DNA of 5,435 bases from NCBI GenBank assembly GCA_938040915.1, contig CALHZE010000257.1:1-5435 (forward strand), read 5' to 3'. Below are positions 1 to 5,435 of the stretch, one piece after another. Each line of letters begins with the position of its first letter. The first letter of the stretch is position 1. A program made the translations under genes and the position numbers. The DNA is from an uncultured Bacteroidia bacterium (GTDB taxonomy: Bacteria; Bacteroidota; Bacteroidia; Bacteroidales; CAJPTX01). The notes below the pieces were generated by a model. It did not search any database and was not told the origin of the DNA. It worked only from the letters and a program-made list of their open reading frames with translations.

Positions 1-2355
1 CGTTTCAAGGAGATGGTGATTCGTGGTTTCCACACAGAATTGGAAGCGGTATACGAAGAGAAGAACCAGACCATGGACAACGACGTGACGCGCGTCATCG
101 ACTCGCTCATGCACAGCCTCTTCCCCAAGTACCCGTATGGCACACAGACCACCATCGGTACGCAAGAGCACCTTAAGAACCCCTCTATCGTCAACATTAT
201 CAATCACTACAAGACGTGGTACGTGGCTAACAACGTCGCGATTTGCTTGGCCGGAGACCTCAACCCTGAAAAGACCATCGCCCTCATCGAAAAGTACTTC
301 GGTGATATGGGCTCTAACGACCACTTGCCCGTCCTCAAGGCGCCGCCGCTCCCTCCGCTCAATCGGATTGTGGAAACCAACGTTTATGGCAAGCAGCAGG
401 AGATGACCGCCGTGGCATGGCGTATGCCGGGGACGGCTTCTGACGAGGCACACCTTGTGGCCATCCTTAGCGACCTGCTCTCTAACGGACAGGCTGGGCT
501 TCTCGACCAAGAGATTAACCTCAAGCTTAAGGCGCTTGGCGCGCAGGTCTTCCACTTCGATATGGTAGATTACGACCTTCTTGCTACGATCGTCGTGCCT
601 CTCCAAGGCCAGTCACTCGAAGAGGCGCGAGACCTCATCCTCGAACAAATCAAACGTGTCCGCAAGGGCGATTTTGACGAGTCGCTCCTGAAGTCTATCG
701 TTCGCAATCGCGAGTATGCACAGCAACGCGAGCTCGAGTCAAACAAGGCGCGCGTAGACATCATGGTCAACTCGTTCCTCTCCAAGCACCCATGGAAAGA
801 TCAGGTCGCTATGCTAGACAAGATGCGTAAGGTGACCAAGCAAGAGATTGTCGACTTTGCCAACAAATACCTAAGCCTCAACGGCTATGCGGTTTGCTAC
901 AAGCGTCAGGGCGACAACACCTCGGTGGTGGGGATCGCGAAGCCTGCGATCACGCCCATCCAGATGAACCGTGACTCGGTGAGTGACTTTGTGCGCCGCA
1001 TCCAGAACTCCAATCCGTCGCCCATCAAGCCCGTTTTTGCGAACCCGAAGAAGGAATTGCAGTTCTTTAACCTGCGCAAGGGCGTAGACGTCATCCTCTC
1101 TAAAAACACGGTTAACGGCCTGTTTGAAATTACCTATCGCTTCGAGTTTGGCGCAAAGCACAGCCGCACCATCGGGCTCGCGGCAGAGTACGCACAGTAC
1201 CTCTCCTCGTCAAAGTATAGCCTTGTGGACTTTAACAGTAAGCTCTACGAACTCGGGGCTGGCTACGGACTCTCTACAAGCGACGACAACGTTTACCTCA
1301 CCATCTACGGTTTGAACGAAGAGGTACGCCCGACGCTCGCCCTCGTAGAAGAACACCTCCGTTCGCTCGTGCCCGATGCTGAAAAATACAACGAGTTTAT
1401 ACAGGCTGTACTCAAGGGGCGTGCGGACAAGCTCCTTGACCCTAAGGGTGTCTTTGGCGCTCTTTACGCATACGTGCAATATGGACCGAAGAACCCCACC
1501 AATAGCGTACTCTCTAACGAGGAGCTCAAGGCACAGAAGCCCGAGGATTTGGTCAAGGAAATAGCTTCCCTGTTTAACATGCCGCACACCGTCGTAGCCT
1601 TCACTCCAGACAGTAAGGGCGATTTGACTAAGGTGCTCAACGCGACACACCCTGCCCCCGCTACCTTGGCAGAGTTGCCTAAGCAGCTCCACGACTTTAA
1701 GATGCGTGTGCCCCAGGGCGAGTCGCAAGTGTATGTGGTTAACTTCCCCGAAGCAAACCAAATCTTCTTGTCACACTACGGTAACTCTGACGAACGCTAC
1801 GATGTGAACAAGGCCGCAGTACGTCGCTTGTACAATGAGTATTTTGGCGGCTCTATGAACGCGATTGTCTTCCAAGAGATCCGCGAGGCTCGTGCTTTGG
1901 CTTACAGTGCCTTCTCGGTGTACCGTACGCCAAGCCGCAAGGAAGACCCCTATTACCTCTACTCCTACATCGGTACGCAGGCGGATAAGTTGCCAGATGC
2001 AATTGCAGCCTTCAACGAGATTCTTCTCAACATGCCCGAATCAGACAAGGCGTTTGAGGTGGCAAAGAACGGTATCCTCGAGCAGTTGCGCACCAAGCGT
2101 TTCGACGGACGGTCGATGCCCAACCTCTACTTCTATCTCAAGCAGCTTGGGGTAGATAAGAGCATCGACGAGGTGGTGTACAACGCCGTACCGAAGCTCC
2201 GGATGCAGGACGTGGTAGACTTCCAGAAGAGTGCCGTGAAACCCTTGGTGTATGACTATGCCGTACTGGGCGACCCGCAAAAGACCGATCGACCCACCCT
2301 CGAAAAGTTGGGTAAGGTCAAGGAAGTGAAGATCGAAGAGCTGTTCGGTTTCTAG
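1..2355 (+). CDS. M16 family zinc metalloprotease (insulinase/pitrilysin-like), 5'-truncated by window edge
   Basis: This is the C-terminal 784 codons of a large peptidase, open from base 1, so the ATG at 13 is internal and not the start. M16 enzymes enclose unfolded peptides in a two-half chamber and cleave them with a zinc ion held by HxxEH plus a downstream Glu. The HxxEH lies upstream of the window. The distal Glu is seen in ELEAVYEEKN (bases 37-66), where GAG at 58-60 is the expected third zinc ligand. Numbering from the ATG at 13, YVANNVAICLAGDL (70-83) begins the first M16_C domain. The second half (about 348-780) has no HxxEH and is the usual inactive partner. YFGGSMNAIVFQEIREARAL (610-629) followed by AYS is the strongly conserved C-terminal M16 motif with its Arg/Tyr pair. 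Family members of this layout are about 930-980 residues, so roughly 150-200 are missing. An N-terminal export signal would be expected but is not visible. A hairpin terminator follows about 40 bases after the TAG stop. The family call is firm; substrate and symbol are unknown. Confidence 0.93.
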   Translation, partial: RFKEMVIRGFHTELEAVYEEKNQTMDNDVTRVIDSLMHSLFPKYPYGTQTTIGTQEHLKNPSIVNIINHYKTWYVANNVAICLAGDLNPEKTIALIEKYFGDMGSNDHLPVLKAPPLPPLNRIVETNVYGKQQEMTAVAWRMPGTASDEAHLVAILSDLLSNGQAGLLDQEINLKLKALGAQVFHFDMVDYDLLATIVVPLQGQSLEEARDLILEQIKRVRKGDFDESLLKSIVRNREYAQQRELESNKARVDIMVNSFLSKHPWKDQVAMLDKMRKVTKQEIVDFANKYLSLNGYAVCYKRQGDNTSVVGIAKPAITPIQMNRDSVSDFVRRIQNSNPSPIKPVFANPKKELQFFNLRKGVDVILSKNTVNGLFEITYRFEFGAKHSRTIGLAAEYAQYLSSSKYSLVDFNSKLYELGAGYGLSTSDDNVYLTIYGLNEEVRPTLALVEEHLRSLVPDAEKYNEFIQAVLKGRADKLLDPKGVFGALYAYVQYGPKNPTNSVLSNEELKAQKPEDLVKEIASLFNMPHTVVAFTPDSKGDLTKVLNATHPAPATLAELPKQLHDFKMRVPQGESQVYVVNFPEANQIFLSHYGNSDERYDVNKAAVRRLYNEYFGGSMNAIVFQEIREARALAYSAFSVYRTPSRKEDPYYLYSYIGTQADKLPDAIAAFNEILLNMPESDKAFEVAKNGILEQLRTKRFDGRSMPNLYFYLKQLGVDKSIDEVVYNAVPKLRMQDVVDFQKSAVKPLVYDYAVLGDPQKTDRPTLEKLGKVKEVKIEELFGF

Positions 2356-2394
2356 ACATTTGTGTGTGGGGTCTACCCACGGGGGATGAGTAAA

Positions 2395-2432
2395 GAGACG
2401 GGTGCAACGGCGTTGCGCCCGTCTCCTCTTTG
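2395..2432 (+). terminator. Rho-independent-type terminator of the M16 protease gene
   Basis: GAGACGGGTGCAAC (2395-2408) pairs with GTTGCGCCCGTCTC (2412-2425) over 14 bp, with one G-U wobble (2403/2417) and a GGC loop. CTCTTTG follows. The T-tract is short and interrupted, but the stem is very stable and starts 40 bases past the protease stop codon. AAA at 2392-2394 could pair further with TTT at 2429-2431 across a small bulge. On the opposite strand only TTTAC follows, so the + direction is more likely. Confidence 0.75.
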
Positions 2433-2453
2433 TAGCAGCAGACAAGGGACGCG

Positions 2454-2584
2454 TGCACTCGCCGCTGTAACCCCCCTTGCCCTATTGCGTATACCCTACC
2501 GCCTAGTCGACGTCCGAAGTGTGTTATGGGGCTCAGCCTTAAACAATGACTTTTCTTCACTGTGTGGCTTCTAGGGCGAGTGCA
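2454..2584. repeat. Widely spaced 10-bp inverted repeat in the gap before the first receptor gene
   Basis: TGCACTCGCC (2454-2463) is the exact reverse complement of GGCGAGTGCA (2575-2584), with 111 bases between. The pair covers most of the otherwise featureless stretch 2433-2616, where I see no convincing gene and no TAnnTTTG promoter box. If transcribed, it could close a structure of about 131 nt just upstream of the receptor start at 2617. A match of this length can arise by chance in a few percent of gaps of this size, so its function is uncertain. Confidence 0.4.
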
Positions 2585-2616
2585 ACTAAAGTGTATAATC
2601 AAGTGATACCAATATA

Positions 2617-4440
2617 ATGCTTAAAGTGAGTTTACGCTCAAAGATGCTCGTAACGATCGGGCTTTGGATGGGTATTGTCGTCTCTATCTACAGTTTCGTT
2701 ACTTACTCTAGCGCACGAAAGCGCTGGCTGGAAGAGACGCGTGGGCAACGTAATGAAACCTATTTAAGTGTGGCGAATGGCAACTTATCTTCTGTGCTCG
2801 CTTCCTCGCAACTGATGAGCAATTACTTGAGTAAGCAACACCTCTTTGCCGAATTCCTCTCTGGGGGCATGCGCGACACGGCGCTCCGTGCCAAGGTGAT
2901 CGAACAGCTCCGTTCCCTTAAGGAAGTGGGGTATTCCGCGAACCTTACCGATGCGCGTACGATGGCGTTGATGGACGAGAACCTAAACCTCATTCATATC
3001 ATAGATGAGACGAACCCGTTGCCTACCCATCAGTTCTATTTCAACCATTTGCGACAACACCAGCGTATCCGCTACAATTATAACTACAATGCCGAGCTAG
3101 GCGGCTCGTTCTTTTTTTGCAACATTACCATTGGAGACCTTGATCATCCACTCGGGATTGTCAACTTCTCCTTCCAGCCGCAGGTGGTGATGGACAACCT
3201 CGCTCGCGGAAAGATAACCCCCTCGACCGAGCTATTTATTCTAGATGCGGCTGGGCAAATTGCCTTTTGTACCAATCCTGATTGGATACTAAAAGACTTC
3301 CGTCAGCTCATGGGCGATGAGCTGGGGCAAATACCCTTTCGGGGCGAACGTGGTTATGTGACCGAGTTGCGACACAACGGACAGGAGGTCGAAATGTCAT
3401 GGATGCCCGTGGAAGGGTATTCCTACAAGACGGTGGCGCTCATCCCTTACCAAGAGCTTATTGCCCCGCTTGCTGCAATGCGTTCACAAGCCTTCTTTTT
3501 CGCGCTTATTGTCTTTGTGGTGATATTGCTTACTACCTACATCGTTTTCTCGCGTTTAGGGCGTGTTATATGCGCTATAAGGGAGTATATTACACGCTTC
3601 GTCGATGGCGATAATCAAGTTTCGCTCCCTGAGCGCTTTATGCGTCGTGGTGACGAAGTGGGGGATCTGGCGCGCGCCTTCGATCGCTTGAAGGAGATTC
3701 AGCAGCGCATCATGGCCACCGTTTCGCAGATGCATGAGACGGTGAGCGCCCTTCGCCAAAGTCGGACACTGCTCGCCGAGGGAACGTCGCAGATCCGTAG
3801 CAGTGTGGCGACCCAAGGTGAGGCGAGTCAAAACCTCAGGGAGGATGCCGTTGAGTTTCAAGAGATAATCCGTAACACGTCGCTAAAGACCACGGATATG
3901 GCGGCTGAAGCAACGGGCGCCATGGAGGAAGCTAAACAAGGGAAGGAGATCGTCGAGCGTGTCATCTCCTGTATCGATGCGGTGTATAAGGACATTCATC
4001 AAGTCAACGAGTTAGCACACCAAACAAACATTCTTGCCCTCAATGCTGCCGTGGAAGCGGCGCGTGCGGGGGAGGCCGGACGCGGTTTTGCCGTAGTGGC
4101 TTCCGAGGTTCGTAATTTAGCGGAAAAGAGCCGCGAAGTCGCTTTAGCCGTCGGGGCGCAAACCCAAGAAGCGGTACGCGATGTGAAAGAGGCCGGAACC
4201 TACTTCCTTAACCTAGAAGGCGCGGTGACCCGCGTGGCACAACAGACCATTTTGAGTATCAGTACAAGTCAAGAGCAGGAGGCGATGGCAGACCATCTGC
4301 AAGAGGCTGTCCAAACCCTTAAGCAGAATGCTGACAACGAGACGGTGATCTCTGAGCAGTTCGAACGCCTCGTGCAGTCTATCGAAACCGAGGTCACGCG
4401 CCTCTCAGAGAGCGTCGAGGCTTTGGTGGGGGGGGCCTAG
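2617..4440 (+). CDS. Methyl-accepting chemotaxis protein (transmembrane chemoreceptor, Cache-like sensor, HAMP, MCP signalling domain)
   Basis: This is a complete 607-residue inner-membrane receptor expected to control a CheA kinase through CheW. TM1 is about residues 10-30. A periplasmic sensor of about 255 residues follows (33-290), Cache-like by its length and the motif LDAAGQIAFCTN (209-220). TM2 is about 292-313. HAMP is about 314-366, with the DEVGDLARAF signature at 346-355 but Ala320 where many HAMPs carry Pro. The signalling hairpin runs to the C-terminus, with the invariant tip HQTNILALNAAVEAARAGE (468-486) containing E480, R483 and E486. Compared with remembered E. coli Tsr, each arm is about one heptad shorter. 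Only E413, Q581 and E590 fall at methylation positions, and there is no C-terminal CheR-binding pentapeptide. The ATG is the first start after an in-frame TAA at 2596-2598; no Shine-Dalgarno precedes it, as is usual in Bacteroidota. The protein ends in codons with an eight-G run. A paralogue follows downstream. The ligand is unknown. Confidence 0.95.
   Translation: MLKVSLRSKMLVTIGLWMGIVVSIYSFVTYSSARKRWLEETRGQRNETYLSVANGNLSSVLASSQLMSNYLSKQHLFAEFLSGGMRDTALRAKVIEQLRSLKEVGYSANLTDARTMALMDENLNLIHIIDETNPLPTHQFYFNHLRQHQRIRYNYNYNAELGGSFFFCNITIGDLDHPLGIVNFSFQPQVVMDNLARGKITPSTELFILDAAGQIAFCTNPDWILKDFRQLMGDELGQIPFRGERGYVTELRHNGQEVEMSWMPVEGYSYKTVALIPYQELIAPLAAMRSQAFFFALIVFVVILLTTYIVFSRLGRVICAIREYITRFVDGDNQVSLPERFMRRGDEVGDLARAFDRLKEIQQRIMATVSQMHETVSALRQSRTLLAEGTSQIRSSVATQGEASQNLREDAVEFQEIIRNTSLKTTDMAAEATGAMEEAKQGKEIVERVISCIDAVYKDIHQVNELAHQTNILALNAAVEAARAGEAGRGFAVVASEVRNLAEKSREVALAVGAQTQEAVRDVKEAGTYFLNLEGAVTRVAQQTILSISTSQEQEAMADHLQEAVQTLKQNADNETVISEQFERLVQSIETEVTRLSESVEALVGGA
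4428..4435 (+). repeat. Homopolymeric G8 tract at the 3' end of the receptor gene
   Basis: Eight consecutive G bases span the last Val, Gly, Gly and Ala codons just before the TAG stop. Loss of one G would replace the stop with a reading frame running to TAA at 4502-4504. Gain of one G would extend the frame by about 40 codons to TAG at 4563-4565. Either would alter only the extreme C-terminus. Such tracts are prone to slippage and to sequencing error; nothing here shows that this one actually varies. Confidence 0.6.
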
Positions 4441-4450
4441 CCGATCGAAA

Positions 4451-4480
4451 GAGCGGGGGCGTCGAGGCTCCTTTTTTATA
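4451..4480 (+). terminator. Rho-independent terminator of the first receptor gene
   Basis: A GC-rich hairpin is followed by six T (4472-4477), starting about 10 bases after the stop codon. One pairing is GGGGC (4456-4460) with GCTCC (4467-4471), including one G-U pair and a six-base loop. An alternative is GAGC (4451-4454) with GCTC (4467-4470). The stem is modest but the T-tract is good. It separates the two receptor genes into different transcription units, which agrees with a promoter directly downstream. Confidence 0.7.
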
Positions 4481-4516
4481 CACTTTCTTAACAAGTCAAA
4501 TTAAGCCAACTCCTGC

Positions 4517-4524
4517 TATCTTTG
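4517..4524 (+). promoter_or_regulatory. Bacteroidota-type promoter -7 box (TATCTTTG) for the second receptor gene
   Basis: TATCTTTG matches the Bacteroidota -7 consensus TAnnTTTG exactly. It lies after the preceding terminator and 107 bases before the ATG at 4632. No clear TTTG-type -33 box is seen at the usual distance upstream (around 4490-4497), so that element is weak or absent. Transcription would start near 4530 and give a leader of about 100 nt containing the repeats at 4541-4603. Confidence 0.65.
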
Positions 4525-4540
4525 TGGTGGCATTGCTGGC

Positions 4541-4603
4541 GATTGACCATTTCCCTCAGGGCTAGGCGTGGCAAAGAAGAGGTGATTGACCAGCCCTGAG
4601 GGC
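4541..4603 (+). promoter_or_regulatory. Leader repeat element: 11-bp inverted repeat combined with a 9-bp direct repeat
   Basis: CCCTCAGGGCT (4553-4563) is the exact reverse complement of AGCCCTGAGGG (4592-4602), separated by 28 bases. GATTGACCA occurs twice, at 4541-4549 and 4584-4592, 43 bases apart (about four helical turns). Each copy is followed within 0-3 bases by a small palindrome, CCCT-C-AGGG in the first and GCCCT-G-AGGGC in the second. The element can therefore be read as two direct copies of one composite site (a double operator) or as one strong RNA stem-loop in the leader. It lies between the predicted transcription start and the ATG, leaving about 29 bases for ribosome access. 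I do not recognise it as a known riboswitch class. Confidence 0.6.
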
Positions 4604-4631
4604 GTTATAACGAACTAATACATACAACATA

Positions 4632-5435
4632 ATGAAACGTGGCGGATTACTGCTAAAGATGTTGCTCATCTTTGGTATCTGGATGGTGGTTTTGGGCATC
4701 GTCTCGTCCCTTAGCATTTACAATTCGGCAAGCACACGTTGGCTTTCAGACGTGCGAGACGTCAAAAGCGAGGCTTATCTCCGAGTTGCAAATGGTAATC
4801 TCGCATCGATGCTTTCCACCACGCATGCGCTGAGTAAGGTCTTGCGCGAAGACCCGCTCTTTGTACGTTATCTTGCTGGTGGGGCGACCGACACGGTACT
4901 GCGTAAGATGGTCATCCAAAAACTCAATTCTCTCAAAGAGGTGGGGTTTCCCAATATCAACTTTGTAAACCATGTCACCCTTGAGTATATGGACGAAAAC
5001 CTTAAGGTGCTCCACCCCCTCGACCCCAACAACCCTGACGGCGGTCACCAGTTCTATTTCGAGCACCTCCGCTTGGGGCAGCCCATCCGCTTCAACTACA
5101 ACTATGACGAGGTGATTCGTAAGACCCTCTTCTTTGTGAACGTGACCATCGGCGACGTTGCTAACCCACTCGGGCTCATTAGCTTCGCCTTTGAGCCTAA
5201 AATCGTGATGGACGAACTGGCGCTCGCCAAGCTGACGCCCAACACCGAGATCTTTATCGTCGACTCGGTGGGGCAGATCTCCTTTGCCACCAACGCCGAG
5301 TATATTAAAAAGGACTTCCGGAAGGTCGTGGAGGGGGCGTCGGGCAGCACCCCCTTTAGCTCGAAAGAGGGGTATGAGAAAAATGCGCAGTGGCATGGCA
5401 GACGCGCCGAGATGGCCTGGATGTCGGTGGGAAGC
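4632..5435 (+). CDS. Second chemoreceptor paralogue (TM1 and Cache-like sensor), 3'-truncated by window edge
   Basis: An open frame of 268 codons runs to the window end with no stop. TM1 is about residues 7-30, preceded by a short basic N-terminus, and the rest is a periplasmic sensor. It aligns along its length with the upstream receptor. Both carry YLxVANGNL at 49-57 and LKEVG at 101-105; across 49-105 I count 30 identities in 57 positions. Further shared blocks are MDENL, HQFYF, NYNY, TIGD, GQIxF and KDFR (227-230 here). The two sensor cysteines of the neighbour (168 and 218) are Val169 and Ala219 here. By homology, TM2, HAMP and an MCP signalling domain should follow, but none is visible, so another output domain is possible. 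The ATG is the first start after an in-frame TAA at 4608-4610, and no Shine-Dalgarno is seen. It has its own promoter at 4517 and a structured leader. The ligand is unknown. Confidence 0.9.
   Translation, partial: MKRGGLLLKMLLIFGIWMVVLGIVSSLSIYNSASTRWLSDVRDVKSEAYLRVANGNLASMLSTTHALSKVLREDPLFVRYLAGGATDTVLRKMVIQKLNSLKEVGFPNINFVNHVTLEYMDENLKVLHPLDPNNPDGGHQFYFEHLRLGQPIRFNYNYDEVIRKTLFFVNVTIGDVANPLGLISFAFEPKIVMDELALAKLTPNTEIFIVDSVGQISFATNAEYIKKDFRKVVEGASGSTPFSSKEGYEKNAQWHGRRAEMAWMSVGS

Noticed and set aside
1210..1761. 183-codon open frame on the minus strand
   Set aside because: It is antisense to the well-supported M16 protease and has no recognisable motif.
2366..2380. Small hairpin GTGGG / CCCAC with a five-base loop after the protease stop
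   Set aside because: It is only 5 bp with no T-tract following, and a much stronger terminator lies just downstream.
2362..2574. 70-codon open frame on the + strand after the protease gene
   Set aside because: It runs straight through the strong terminator hairpin at 2395-2432, starts 7 bases after the protease stop, and has low-complexity sequence without motifs.
2594..2599. TATAAT hexamer 18 bases before the first receptor ATG
   Set aside because: It resembles an E. coli -10 box, but there is no -35-like or TTTG -33 partner at a suitable distance, it does not match the Bacteroidota consensus, and it would leave almost no leader.
3112..3118. T7 run inside the first receptor gene
   Set aside because: It encodes ordinary Phe codons (FFF) in a conserved sensor motif also present in the paralogue, and a run of seven T is not by itself evidence of phase variation.
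4746..5396. 216-codon open frame on the minus strand
   Set aside because: It lies wholly inside the second receptor gene, whose + frame has clear homology to the neighbour. The translation shows no recognisable motif and looks like an antisense shadow of biased codons.

Overview
The window looks like chromosomal DNA of a Bacteroidota bacterium, most likely of the order Bacteroidales (Porphyromonas-like). The reasons are a TAnnTTTG-type promoter box (TATCTTTG) before the third gene, AT-rich translation starts with no Shine-Dalgarno sequence before both complete starts, and an M16 protease of a type common in that group. The genus is a guess.

All three genes are on the + strand, and each of the two gaps contains a hairpin terminator, so they look like separate transcription units. 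Positions 1-2355 hold the 3' part of a large M16 (pitrilysin/insulinase-like) zinc protease gene whose HxxEH zinc motif lies upstream of the window. A 14-bp hairpin terminator follows at 2395-2432. Positions 2433-2616 hold no convincing gene or promoter, only a widely spaced 10-bp inverted repeat.

Positions 2617-4440 encode a complete 607-residue transmembrane chemoreceptor (methyl-accepting chemotaxis protein): TM1, a periplasmic Cache-like sensor, TM2, HAMP, and a cytoplasmic signalling hairpin with a canonical tip. Its last codons contain a run of eight G, and a terminator follows within 40 bases of the stop.

Positions 4632-5435 hold the start of a second, paralogous receptor (268 residues, cut by the window end). 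Its TM1 and sensor align along their length with those of the first receptor. It has its own promoter and a leader of about 100 nt containing an 11-bp perfect inverted repeat combined with a 9-bp direct repeat. This leader is the most unusual non-coding structure in the window.

Together this is an ordinary protease gene next to a tandem pair of diverged receptors that probably sense related but different ligands through the same kind of output module. No cheA, cheW, cheR or cheB gene is visible, so the pathway they feed cannot be told from here. I see no mobile element, CRISPR array, tRNA or rRNA.
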